From Flabesymbios commensalis (taxonomy: Eukaryota; Annelida; Polychaeta; Terebellida; Flabelligeridae): a stretch of DNA of 64,000 nt. The notes under the pieces were generated by a model. It did not search any database and had not been told where the DNA came from. It saw only the letters and a list, made by a program, of their open reading frames with translations. Positions 48,501 through 59,519 of this stretch are shown one piece after another (within the stretch, counting starts at the first letter, position 1; each line of letters opens with the position of its first letter). The stretch covers positions 63,838,578 through 63,902,577 of the forward strand of contig OZ024903.1 in the NCBI GenBank assembly GCA_964017125.1, read 5' to 3'. The position numbers and the translations under genes are program-made.

Positions 48501-50742
48501 ATCACAAAATGTAGTGTACATAGAAAATATGAGTTGTCTGTGTTCTTTATAGTGGGAAGATGTTTTTGATCCGACAACTGGGAAGTGGCATTTCAAAACA
48601 CCATATGCCCACAAGGTAGATACAAGGCCATTCTCTCCAGCCCTACAAACACAAGTTCAGAAAAGAAGTACAATCAATGATGGGACAACGATTAGACAGA
48701 ATGGATCACTAGTAGGGCAACCCTTAACACCATGTGTCACTGGAGAGACATGTCCTTGTAATGTAAGTCTTTTTTATTTCCAAGGACATGATTAATTATT
48801 GACTCAAGGGTCATCATGTAGACAATAATCATAATTTTAAAAAGAAGTAGGCAGTGTGCTTGATATCCAAAGCGAAAGAAGGTAAATAGGAAATGTGATC
48901 ACTGATGTCCATATATATAAGCAAAAAAGGTTTTGCGTGACATATTTTTATTGTGTAATATTACACTTTATGATGTTGCGTATTATTACACTTTGGGATA
49001 TTGTGTTTGTAACCGCACAAAGCCATTTCAAATAATTTATTTATTACCAGGCTGGTTGGAAGGATCAAGAATTCATACCAGATGGTAATGTAACAGTATA
49101 CACAATGTATGGACCAGTATCTCACAAGGTAAGTAGAACAGTTTGCTACTCAGATAAGTGTAAGTTATATTGGAGTGGACAGGAGCAGTGCATATTCCGT
49201 GTAACTCATGCTACAGCTGCTGGTTATGAAATTGGATGGCATTTTGTGGATCTGGTTATTCGTTCCAAATGTAGCTTCAAGTCATTTTGTGATCTCATGA
49301 CTGCCACATATTTACGGGCAAATCAAAGTTCTAGAGGATTTATGGACCAAAAAACTTTCATTCAGTGGTGGTTTTCTTGGGCTTCTCATCAAGATATTGA
49401 ATTTAGACAGGTGTGTCAGTGGTGTGGCCCTGATCCTGAAGTATTAGCTGCTGATGGTACGAAGATTGGAATTTCCACCCACATGTCATGTGTTGAGCCT
49501 ATTAACAAATCCCATGGCGAAATTCCAGCAAATCATCGCAGGTTAACACGGTGTTTCATTCCGTCCCAATTTCACAAAGGAAAGTGTGTTGCGGATAAAA
49601 ACAAGACTGATGCCCCTCTTCATCTTTTATATCTTGCCAAGTCAACTCTCGGGAAATTACCTTCATTAGATGATAATTTGCTTCAAAGCAGACATCAGAA
49701 TCTTAAAGAGCAGTTCCCAGTGGAATGTCTACCACTGTTAGAAGCATTTATCAGCCAAGAGATGTCCCTTCAATTGCTCAAAGCCACAGCTAATGTGTTC
49801 TTGCTTTTTGGCAGTGAAGCGTCACTTACAACAATTCTACCAATAAAAACACACTACAACTTGAAAATGCTGCTTGCTGATTCTGCCAATATTCAACAAA
49901 AAGATTTCAAACAAACAGTGATAAACATCAGTTTGCATGCGCCTGAGATAGCTTATTTTTTGAGTGCTGCATCTACAACGGATAATGGTATATCTACTCT
50001 GAATGATTTTGTGAGAGATAGCATCAAATATTTAATTTCATTCATAGAAAAAACACATGATAATGACACAATGCCATCTGAGGCTATCCCCATTGTAAAT
50101 TCCTACAATCCTCCACAAACAGGACGTGCCTATTATTTTCATCATGATGGCAGACAAATCAGAGTACCAAGATCATTACCTGATGAGAAAGTCACAAAAA
50201 CAAATTCTTATGAGTATGATGATATTCCTGAGACAGATTTGTGCTCTAAACATTATCCTCTGGTGGGAAAAGGCTCAACCTACTTATTTTGCTGGTTTTG
50301 CCCAAACCATGGCCATTGCTATGGCTTTCATATTATTGATGGCAGTGAAGGTAGGAAAGATGCGGCTCATTCAATATACAGTTACAAGAAGACCGCACCA
50401 GCTGTGGTATTGTATGACTTCGCATGCAGTATGGAGGAATATTGCCTCAACAGAGAGACAGGCTATTGGAAAAACACAGCATTCTTTCATGACATTTTCC
50501 ATGGCTATAAACACAAATGTTCAATAGCATTCAAGTGCACGCGTTTTCAGCATATGGATGTTTTGAATACATCTATATGTGAGCAATTTAATTCATACTT
50601 ACAATGCATCAAAGCTACAGCTAGACACATGTCACAAACACACTTTATGTTTTTTACACAATATTTTGTTCATAGATGGAATGAGGAGAAGAGACTTCGC
50701 TTTGAGCATGTTCTTAAAACTGCTGCTGCTACCACAGAGTGA
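42538..50742 (+). CDS. KDZ-transposase-like, HMGXB3-like zinc-cluster protein, 11 coding exons, 1,400 residues
   Basis: Coding exons: 42538-42588, 42715-42870, 43167-43362, 44268-44696, 44895-45066, 45520-46144, 46414-46599, 47422-47672, 47894-48128, 48553-48762, 49051-50742. They join in phase to 4,203 nt with one terminal stop. Residues 1-70 look helical; about 90-110 are Ser/Pro-rich. A SWIM-like zinc finger lies at C563-x-C565...C593-x-H595. Further cysteine clusters lie in exons 8-9 (SVCCENTC, CASRRCQHEY) and at the exon 10/11 junction (GETCPCN, TVCYSDKCKLYW). A KDZ-like DDE core follows: D972 (VLAADGTKIG), D1293 (VVLYDFAC), the H..HKC insert, and E1348 (SICEQFNSYL). The CxC clusters and YD(I/F)AC and E(Q/R) motifs are those of KDZ transposons and the derived vertebrate HMGXB3 family. 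Whether this copy is a mobile element or a domesticated gene cannot be told: introns are many, no HMG box and no terminal repeats were found. All introns are GT-AG except intron 9. Confidence 0.88.
48129..48552 (+). other. GC-AG intron of the KDZ-like gene
   Basis: Donor AGCAAG|GCATGT and acceptor TTTATAG|TGG. Reading through meets a stop at 48180-48182, and no GT donor gives the phase 0 needed by the next exon, so GC is the only donor that keeps the 1,400-residue frame open. Confidence 0.75.
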
Positions 50743-50773
50743 TAATGCAATTCAGATCATTCATGCCGGCACA

Positions 50774-50779
50774 AATAAA
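50774..50779 (+). promoter_or_regulatory. AATAAA polyadenylation signal
   Basis: AATAAA lies 32 bp after the stop of the KDZ-like gene, followed by an AT-rich stretch. A second one lies at about 50836. The short 3' UTR is plausible. Confidence 0.6.
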
Positions 50780-50789
50780 AAATAAGCAG

Positions 50790-51890
50790 TTTAAGAAATA
50801 TTTTGAATACAATTTGTTTATTTTTACACATTCAAATAAATAATTTTGTTTAGTACAAAATTAAATTAAAGAGACTTGTACCTATAAATAAATATACAAG
50901 AAAAATATCTGGCAAGAATCCTACGACACACAATACTGCACTTCCTCTTCGAACAAAGATAAAAAAAGTCTACTTCTAACCGAATTGTATTTGTAACACA
51001 TCTGTGTAAATTAAATTATTAAACTACATGGCAACTTTTCTCAACTAATTACATTTAAAGTGTATTCATATACCTTTTAAATAAACTCTCTTCAGTAGGC
51101 CTGTGCGTACATAAATACTTGAGGACAGTTCAAGATGTCATCTTTGGAGGCACCACTGAAAAAAACAAAACAATTCACAAAGTAACAAATTCTCATTTTA
51201 TAATTTGAATTTTATGCCATGTTATTCAATAGATTTAAAACATAATTTATTGATGCAACCACATTTATTTCAATGACAGAAAATTAGCACTTATCTGATA
51301 TAAGGTTCAAGGTTGCTATCATTCTTCCATTATGAGGTAATGTCTACATGTACACCAGCCAACTGTATAACATACAAATGTGTGCACATTGTCATTTGCA
51401 TTGCACAATTTCTGAAGTACAGAATTGCCAAAAATATAGCAAAGTACAGATTGTTAAAAAAAATATTTTTTCAAATAATATAATTATTTGTGTGTATTTA
51501 TACATATTAAAAAAATTGATGGTTTATTTTATGTCAATGCAATTTCTTTTTTAGAGATAAGAACGTATTAAGGAGTTTAGTGTACAGTTTAAGAACCATC
51601 AAATTGTTCAATAAATCTCTTAAGCACTGAAATTTTTTTTACTTCTAATAAAATAATATTTTCAACGGATTGGAAAACAGCAACATGTAGTACCAAATTT
51701 ATTTCATTACATCGCATTATCTCATTTGTTGAGAAAATGTTTGATAAGCTGATTTTGTCCAAATCAAATTTATATAACATAATAAAATTATAAAGAAAAA
51801 ATAGTCAAATTAATATTTATTTTTATATAATAGACACTTAAATAATTATTACTACATATATGTGCACTACTAGCCACACAATATCTAATA
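50790..51890. other. Intergenic, AT-rich
   Basis: No gene recognised. On the minus strand, 51156-51085 could be a small terminal exon (acceptor TTTTTTTCAG, then about 21 codons to a stop), but nothing else supports it. Confidence 0.35.
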
Positions 51891-51894
51891 TCTT

Positions 51895-52800
51895 TTGACT
51901 AGTGGAGTCATTTCTGCTCTCCTGATGTTACATGTGATCTTGATACTCCACCAACCAGTTTATTTCTATTCTGCCTTTCCGGACCTAATTACTGACATCA
52001 AGAACATGTTCTTACAATTGGGATGTTTTCCAAAAAAATCCAAACCACTACTGCTAGAGAAGTCAACTTTTAAAAAATGGCCTACAATACATACCAGTTT
52101 CAAACCCGAAGAGTCGACCAAATCTCCATTAAATATTCATATCCAAGCCAACATAACACAATATAAGGACAGAGGAGAAGTAGCAATAATTATTATCCTA
52201 GGCATTTCAGCAGCTTTTGATAGTGGATCATTTTACACTTCTGATTAGTCTATCATCTTCATATGGAGTATAATGCCTGATTTTAACATGTAAGTGTTTT
52301 TTATCCTACTTAATTAGAAGCAGCATTGGAATTGTCCATCAAGGTTCCGTACCTAGTCCAAATATTGCAATTATGATGATGCTGGTCACTATCTTTACAC
52401 TGACGACACACAGACTTATAAGTTATATATCACTAGTCTGAATAAGCCTCTCTTTCATAAAAATTTTCAGTTCACTGCTGTTATTCTATATGGATGCATG
52501 GCCCAGTCTGACCTGAAATTCACATTTATGAGCTTAAACCAAAACATGACTAATTGTCTTGCTGATTGCTGTTCATATTGACCTGGCTTGTCCGCTTAAT
52601 AACCTTCGCTCAACACTTCTCAGTTCCCTCAGAGATGCCATCCGAGATGCCAGCAGCTTGTATGTTTTCGAAACAGCCTTAGCTAATTTAGAAATATCTT
52701 ATTATGTTAAATTCTTTAAGAGAATACTTCCTGTAACTGGAGCCTGGCGTATGGAAGTTGTTATATGTAGCGCTCAATTTTAATGTGGTAAATCTACCTA
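51895..52800 (+). pseudogene. Decayed LINE reverse transcriptase (CR1/L2/Jockey-like)
   Basis: Three RT landmarks in order: motif A ILGISAAFDSG near 52195, motif B QGSVPSP near 52340 (intact families: QGSVLGP), motif C LYTDDTQTY near 52393 (intact: YADDTQLY). A tail with NNLRS near 52590 resembles the 'RxLRSS' end of CR1/L2 ORF2. Motif B lies in a different frame from A and C, and stops are present, so it is an old dead copy. Endonuclease part not seen. Confidence 0.75.
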
Positions 52801-52888
52801 TGTAATATGATTCAGCTGTTTCAGCTGACATTTGTTTGAGAAATAAATATTAGATAATTATTACTAGTGTAATGCTATAAAATGTGCT

Positions 52889-53043
52889 CAGGGGTGCAAA
52901 TTCAACTATAAGTTTCCCTGGCCCAGAGCAAAATTCAACTAGCCTTTACCATTATTCACCATACATTTCTAAGGAAAATCCACTAGCCCTTACAATATTC
53001 CAATAGCCTCAGGCTACCGGGCTAGTGCGAATTTGCATTCCTG
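52889..53043. mobile_element. 155-bp MITE with CAGGGGTGCAAATTC ends
   Basis: Left CAGGGGTGCAAATTC and right reverse complement CAGGAATGCAAATTCGC. GTGCT is duplicated at 52884-52888 and 53044-53048. The interior has repeated 'ctagcc' words. It resembles the 1557 and 5790 elements in ends and size. Confidence 0.75.
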
Positions 53044-53049
53044 GTGCTA

Positions 53050-56000
53050 CATATGCAATAATAGCCAGGTAAGTCTGATATATATATGTAATATGGAAAA
53101 ATGTTTGTGTGCTAAATGTTCCATGTCATTTCGTTTTTTTATTGTTCAAATTTGTAAACAGCAATAGTGACAATTACATCCACTTATCTGGTGTTAAAAA
53201 TACTAATTAATCACATAAAAGCTACAATTTTATCAGAGCTAATTAACCAATTGATCAATCATTGTACTGATTCAAGAAAATCGCAGAAATTATAAATTGT
53301 CACTTCAACAGTTACAGCTATTTGAATAGTTGTAAATAAAAAAATGGCTATGATTTTCTTACAAAACATTTTGTTCTCTCATTTTCTTTCTAGATGCCAT
53401 TTATTTGGTGATTTTCTAAAAATAATTTTGTGGGTTTATCTTTTTTCTATGCCTTTTTCATTGTCTAAATTTATAAAAAAGCATGTAACAATTACATCCA
53501 TTAAACGTAACGGAAGTCAGAATAGCATTATCTATCATTTTATTGCACAGAAATTATCAATTGTCACTTCACAACAAACTTTATGAAAATATCTTTTACG
53601 TCTGGTTATATCATTATAAGGTTGTCTATTTCACAATTTTTGCTATGATTTGCTAAATTACTGGATAAATTTACAAAATTATGCTGTTTACTTTTTAAAT
53701 CATTAGATTTTCTTCAAAATTTGACACGCCAGCAGAGAAGCCTCCCCGTGGCGAGTGTTGGTAACTGGTTGAGTATACAAATCATGTATGCTACCCAGGC
53801 TAAAGTCTCTGTATACAGGTACATTTAATTGATAAATTTTGTTTTAATTATATGTCTATTTAATAATAATACAAAGAATAACATCTGAAAACTTAAGACA
53901 ATTGTAAATTTAGAGTACAAACAATATTTGAAAACAATATGCAGCTTCTTACAAAGAAAGTGCAGCTATATACACAGGGAATCATTTGCTAAAAAATCTG
54001 ATATGCATACTATTAACCCTTATCTGCTTATACTCTGAACTTGCAAAAGAAAAGATTTACTGCAGTAGTTAGTGGACCCGGCAATAAAAAAGGTGTACAT
54101 AATTTATTCTAATAAAGCCTGAGGTGCTAAATACCATATGTTGTGAGTGTCAAACAATATGTTACAAGATACAAGATACACCACTCAGATTATCAGGTAA
54201 CACAACAATATTTTAGTGGTTGGTGTTGTGTCTGTCAACCTTATATACATGATATAGTCTGAAATCAATTGATGTGGTATTTATTGGAACATTGAAGCCA
54301 GTTACATTTGTTATCGTCTGACACCTTGTGAAGTTTTAAGACTTATACACTCCTTTAGGTGTGATTGCAGGTGCAAGTCCTGCTTGAGGTACATTGTAGG
54401 GGATGACAAATGTAAATGATTGCTTGGTTTGATCTATCAGATATTCACATCATACATGTAACAGGGCTGTTTGTTAATATGGTAGTGATTATTTGAGGCA
54501 ATTAATAAAGCAACATGTGAAAATGGCAGTGACAGTCGATACATTTGAATTAATTTTTTGCAAACTCTCCTATAAATAATTCCCAATGCGTGAAAATTTG
54601 GGTTATAATTTGAGCTCTGAAATAATTGAAAAAAATAACATAAATTGGTGGAGCGTTTGTAAGACCTTTACCTGCAAATGACGCAGAGATATATCATGGT
54701 TTCCACAGAGATCTGGAGATTAAATTCCATGACTTTTTCATGATTTCCCACGACCATTTTTTAGGAATTCAGTGATTTGATAACTGAATATAAAAATGTA
54801 CATTTAAAACTGTGCAGCCTCCATCAACACAGCAGCCCGATCTATACCCACTTTATAAAGCAGACCGGTAGGCCTACCCAGCGGGGGTCTGCCGTCTGGA
54901 AGTTTATTACTTTTCACATGTAAAATATTTTACAGCTAAGTGGACTGTCAGTATCATTGTGTGTCAAACGTGTACATAATTAACACATTTTCCTCAGGGG
55001 AAATGCGAGAGATATTTGTGAAAAAACAAAATTCCATGACTTTTGGCTACATTGAGAAATCACCGAAAATCATGCGATCCTGGTTGATAATTTTTAATTT
55101 GACAGTTAGTATATATTATTCATGTTAATTAGGCATATTTTATATCCTATCGACTTACCGTTTAACGTTCAGTGTGGCACTGTGACTGTGTGTAGGTACA
55201 TCCCAAAAAGTCATTTTGATGGTTTTTTCATGTTTTTTTTTCAGGATTTATGTGAATTTGTGACACACTGCAATAAAAGATATATTTTTCTCTGTTTGTT
55301 TGTTCTTTTTGCTCACTATTACTGGTAGAATTTATGAAGCCATCAGTGTAGAAATAAAAGCATTATTTGTTTTGAATAGCACTTTTATTACCTTTTCTGG
55401 GGGTTCCCATCATTAGATTTCTCGCAATTACGGAAAATCGTGCCAACTCTCCATGATTGTTGCAACAAATGCTTGTAGATTAAGAGGTAAGTGGAACAGG
55501 TATGCTGTGGCCCTTTCTGATAATTTTTTTACACATGGGCAATTTTTTAATTTTTTGTAAAATGACTGCCCTATGAGAAAGTTCTGGAAGCCATCATTAA
55601 GGCCGTTCGGACAGAACAATGGGGGAATCTCTAAGTTTCATAGCCAAAAGGATGAAAATCCATCAAAATGTGTCTTCTTCTATGACCACCTCGTGGACTG
55701 GAAAAAAACAGGGGCCCGAGGATATGCCCAAATTTCTGATTGTTATATGATATATTTGCTCCTTAACAGTATTGTGGAGCACTCATTGGGTTTCCTGCTG
55801 TATCTTAAATCTTATTATCTACAGATAGCCCATCTCAGTAGTTTTATTCATCTGCTTCAAAAAGTTCAAGTGTCTGGGTGATGTTTTGGTCTCTGTATCC
55901 ATGCTGGAATTTGCAACATTGAGGTCACAACTTTTAAACGTTTTTATAATTTAGCTGAGATTTTAATCTAGCACAGCATTTTTCTTGATCAACTGTAGTC

Positions 56001-56356
56001 AACTATTTCTTTTAGCATGACGGCAGATACAAAAAAAGGCTCTGCATAATTTTATTGGACAATTTCAAATTTTATTGAATGTACCTAGGCCTACTGTGTG
56101 CGATAAAATGTGAATACACTGCAGTCTACAGGACTCCGTCGCTCTGGTCGTTATCGATAGTCACTTTATAAGCCTTAGGTATAACTTCTAAGACTATAGC
56201 TCTAACGTTAACCTGTTAACTCCAGTTTATATGAACTAACGTTAGATCTATAGTTTTAACCAGAGGTCTGACCGGACGAATAGATCAGATGCCACTGGCA
56301 CTGGGTACAGCCACTGGTTTGGTGGCTTCGTCATTCTTCGTAGTAGTAGGATAATA
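53050..56356. other. Intergenic, no confident gene
   Basis: AT-rich. A half-copy of the MITE family at 57044 is present at about 55045-55106 (gagaaatcaccgaaaatcat then gcgatcctggttga). Elsewhere I see no exon, RNA gene or tandem repeat that I can support. Confidence 0.4.
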
Positions 56357-57557
56357 TACCCGCCGTCAGATTACCTTGTATCGCATGTTTTTGGACGATT
56401 TCTGAGGCAATTCTCAACCAATTTTTATAAAATTCAGCAAGGACTTTTTTCGAGTCACGCTGCGACTATAGGGCTAGGCCTAGCCTCTACCATGAAATTT
56501 TCATTGGAAAATATTGTATAGCTGAAAAATCAGACCATGCTATATTGCCTGGCATGCGGCATGTAGGCCTACACTGAGGTGACTGTAAATTCAGTGTAGT
56601 CTAATAGACTCTAGTAGGCTAATACAATTCAGGGCTAAAAACAAACTTTAATTTAACCAGTTTAATGGGTTTATAGAGGGACGTCGTAACTACAAATTTA
56701 CTACATGTCAAATGGTGTAATTTGTCTCTTGAACTAGATCTACTATTATATATTTTTATGAAAATTTCACGGTGCACCCCAAATGAAAATAGTCAGATAA
56801 TAATGCACTGCAATAATAATTATTGTCCAACATTATCATCACTTTAAAAAGAAATTAACAACCCCTGGCCTTGTATGAACATGATGAAGCCTTTACTTTA
56901 GTCGCCGCGTGACTAGAATAGAATCTTATCGACTCGCTGCGAGCTAGGCCTAATTCCGAAGCTGTCTGACTCATTGGTGACCTGCTCCGCAGGGCTACTG
57001 GAAAATAGGGCCTAACGTTAGCAGTTAGTGAGTTACTGAGTTATAGTCGCCGTCAAATTAAAAATGATCAACCAGGATCGCATGATTTTCGGCGATTTCT
57101 CCGTCAATTTTCAACCGATTTCCTTGAAATTTTGCAGAGGCCAGTTTCTATTAAAATCCTAACAGGGGTAAAAATTTCGCAAAATAATATTTAATATTTC
57201 AAAAGTTAGACCATTTGGCATGTAATAAAATTTAAAAATTTGATTAATGGGGTTAAAGAGGAACGTCGTAATTTCAATTTATTACATGTCAAATGGTCTA
57301 ACTTTTGAAATACGCTATATAATTTCACGAAATTTTCAGGGCTGTTAGGATTTGAATAGAAAATGGCCATTGCAAAATTTGAAGAAAATCGGTTTAGAAT
57401 TGACGGAGAAATCGCCGAAAATCATGCGATCCTGGTTAATTTGACGGCGAGTATAGTCTTTTTGTTTGGCATTGCGCAAAATTTCATCAAAATCGACTGA
57501 GAATTAACTGAGAAATCGGCGAAAAACATGCGATACAAGTTAATCTGATAGCGGGTA
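56357..57557. mobile_element. TA-target palindromic MITE, interrupted by a second MITE
   Basis: Left TACCCGCC followed by TTGTATCGCATGTTTTTGGA; right end reverse complement TACCCGC followed by the same 'cttgtatcgcatgtttttcg'. TA at 56355-56356 and 57558-57559. Same family as 16858-17285. The right arm (57474-57557) is separated from its body by the element at 57044-57453 and by extra sequence at about 56910-57040. Confidence 0.8.
57044..57453. mobile_element. 410-bp inner MITE, TA(C/G)TCGCCGTCAAATT ends
   Basis: Ends pair over about 80 bp, with shared words CAGGATCGCATGATTTTCGG and 'cgatttctccgtcaatttt'. TA at 57042-57043 and 57454-57455. The interior arms ('gttagaccatttggcatgta' and its reverse) match those of the outer element, so the two are related subfamilies. 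Confidence 0.85.
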
Positions 57558-57559
57558 TA

Positions 57560-58278
57560 GATCTACATGTATGCCCTAATAGCCTACTATTAGACTAGTA
57601 GTCTAATAGACCTAGCGTTAGTAGGCCTACCCCGGTATCACTGTGTTAATTCAGTCCTCAGAATTACATTTTCAGTGTGGGCGATAAAACGTGAATACAG
57701 AACTCCCTCCGGTTTGGCCCGAAACGAACTAAACATTGGGGGAATCTGCACGTGACAGTAAACGTCATATGGCAACAGGAAGTCTAAATTCCTTATTTGC
57801 TCTCTGCAGACTCTTACCATCCGCGCAGCCCGCAGTTTACATCGCTGAATGGTGGCCTCAGGCCACCATGCCACACCAACCTCTTTACTCATATTTTGTT
57901 TGAATGTATACATCCGCGAAGCGAATTTTTTAAAGTACATGTTAAAAATAATTATTTCACTAGTCTGTAGACCCTATAGCCTACTATTTTTATACATAAA
58001 ACAAGTAACGTACCTATCTAAGAATAAATGCACAAACTTTGTAGCCTGAGCATAGAGTCTACCATTTACCTAGTACATAAAGGCTGTAACTATAGTCTAT
58101 TACATAGGCCAACTACTATGAGCTTACCCTCCATTGACCTGATATTGGTTTAATCTTGGCCTACTGCACTCTTTGTCGGCCCAATTTCATTCTGAAAAAA
58201 ATGCGATGGTGGTTCAACGTTATTCACATTATCATCGGGTGAATAGCTAGGCTGCACATAAGTAGCTACTTAAGTGAA
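57560..58278. other. Flank of the 39-bp minisatellite with a seed-like palindrome
   Basis: At 57849-57869, ATGGTGGCCT-C-AGGCCACCAT is a 10-bp-armed perfect hairpin containing the core of the 39-bp unit. The rest is unremarkable; a 100-codon minus frame at 57638-57940 is not recognised. Confidence 0.5.
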
Positions 58279-59519
58279 TGCCTCAGACCACCATTCTTCA
58301 TCATATTGTGTAGGCGAAATGTGGGGCCTCAGGCCATCATTCTCTATCATTGTGCAAGTGTGGGGCCTCAGGCCACCATCCTCTATCATTATGTATGAGT
58401 GGGGCCTCAGCTAGGCCATCATCCTCTAAACTATCATTAGATATGAGTGGGGCCTCAGGCCACCATCCTCTATCATTATGTATCAGTGGGGCCTCAGGCC
58501 ACCATCTTCTATCATTGTGTAAGTTTGGGGCCTCAGGCCACAATCTTCTATCATTATGTATGAGTGGTGCCTCAGGCCATCATTCTCTATCATTATGTAT
58601 GAGTGGGGCCTCAGGCCATTCTCTATCATTATGTATGAGTGGGGCCTCAGGCCACAATGCATGCTCTATCATTATGTATAAGAGGGGCCTCAGGCCACCA
58701 TGCATGCACCTTCTATCAGTATGTATAAGTGGGGCCTCAGGCCACCATCTTCTATCATTGTGTAAGTGTGGGGCCTCAGGCCACCATCTTCTTTAATTAT
58801 GTATGAGTGGGGCCTCAGGCCACCATCTTCCATCATTATGTATGAGTAAGGCCTCAAGCCACCATGCACCTTCTATCAGTATGTATGGGTGGGGCCTCAG
58901 GCCACCATCTTCTATCATTGTGTAAGTGTGGGGCCTCAGGCCACCATCCTCTGTCATTATGTATGAGTGGGGCCTCAGGCCACCATCTTCTATTATCGTG
59001 TAAGTGTGGGGCCTCAGGCCACCATGCTCTATCATTATGTATGAGTGGGGCCTCAGGCCACCATCTTTTATCATTATCTATGAGTGGTGCCTCAGGCAAC
59101 CATATCTATCATTATGTATGAGTGGGGCCTCAGGCCACCATATTATATCATTGTGTAAGTGTGGGGCCTCAGGCCACCATCTTCTATCATTATGTATGAG
59201 TGGGGCCTCAGGCCACCATCTTTTATCATTATGTATGAGTGGGGCCTCAGGCCACCATCTTCTATTATTTTGTAAGTGTGGGGACTCAGGCCACCATCTT
59301 CTTTAATTATGTATGAGTGGGGCATCAGGCCACCATGCATGCACATTCTATCAGTATGTATGACTGGGGCCTCAGGCCACCATCTTCTATCATTGTGTAA
59401 GTGTGGGGCCTCAGGCCACCATCTTCTTTTATTATGTATGAGTGGGGCCTCAGGCCACCATCTTCCATCATTATGTCTGAGTGGGGCCTCAGGCCACCAT
59501 GCACCTTCTATCAGTATGT
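58279..59519. repeat. 39-bp minisatellite, left block (about 31 units)
   Basis: The unit starts GGGGCCTCAGGCCACCAT and ends ATCATTATGTATGAGT. Variants include ATTGTGTAAGTGT and an insertion giving CATGCACCTTCTATCAGTAT. Because 39 is a multiple of 3, frames stay open on both strands (13-residue repeats WGLRPPSSIIMYE, GASGHHLLSLCMS and, reversed, MIEDGGLRPHSYI). These are consequences of unit length; I see no start, splice or flanking signal of a gene. Confidence 0.95.

Noticed and set aside
49129-49137. Strong donor-like CACAAG|GTAAGTAG inside the last exon of the KDZ-like gene
   Set aside because: The frame stays open through it and the following TVCYSDKCKLYW segment belongs to the cysteine cluster, so no intron is needed.
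51085-51156. Possible minus-strand terminal exon (GASKDDILNCPQVFMYAQAY)
   Set aside because: A good acceptor and a stop, but no partner exon in the window; too short to support.
57638-57940. 100-codon minus-strand frame
   Set aside because: No recognisable domain, and it overlaps the seed palindrome. Part of it resembles sequence near 56090, suggesting a repeat.
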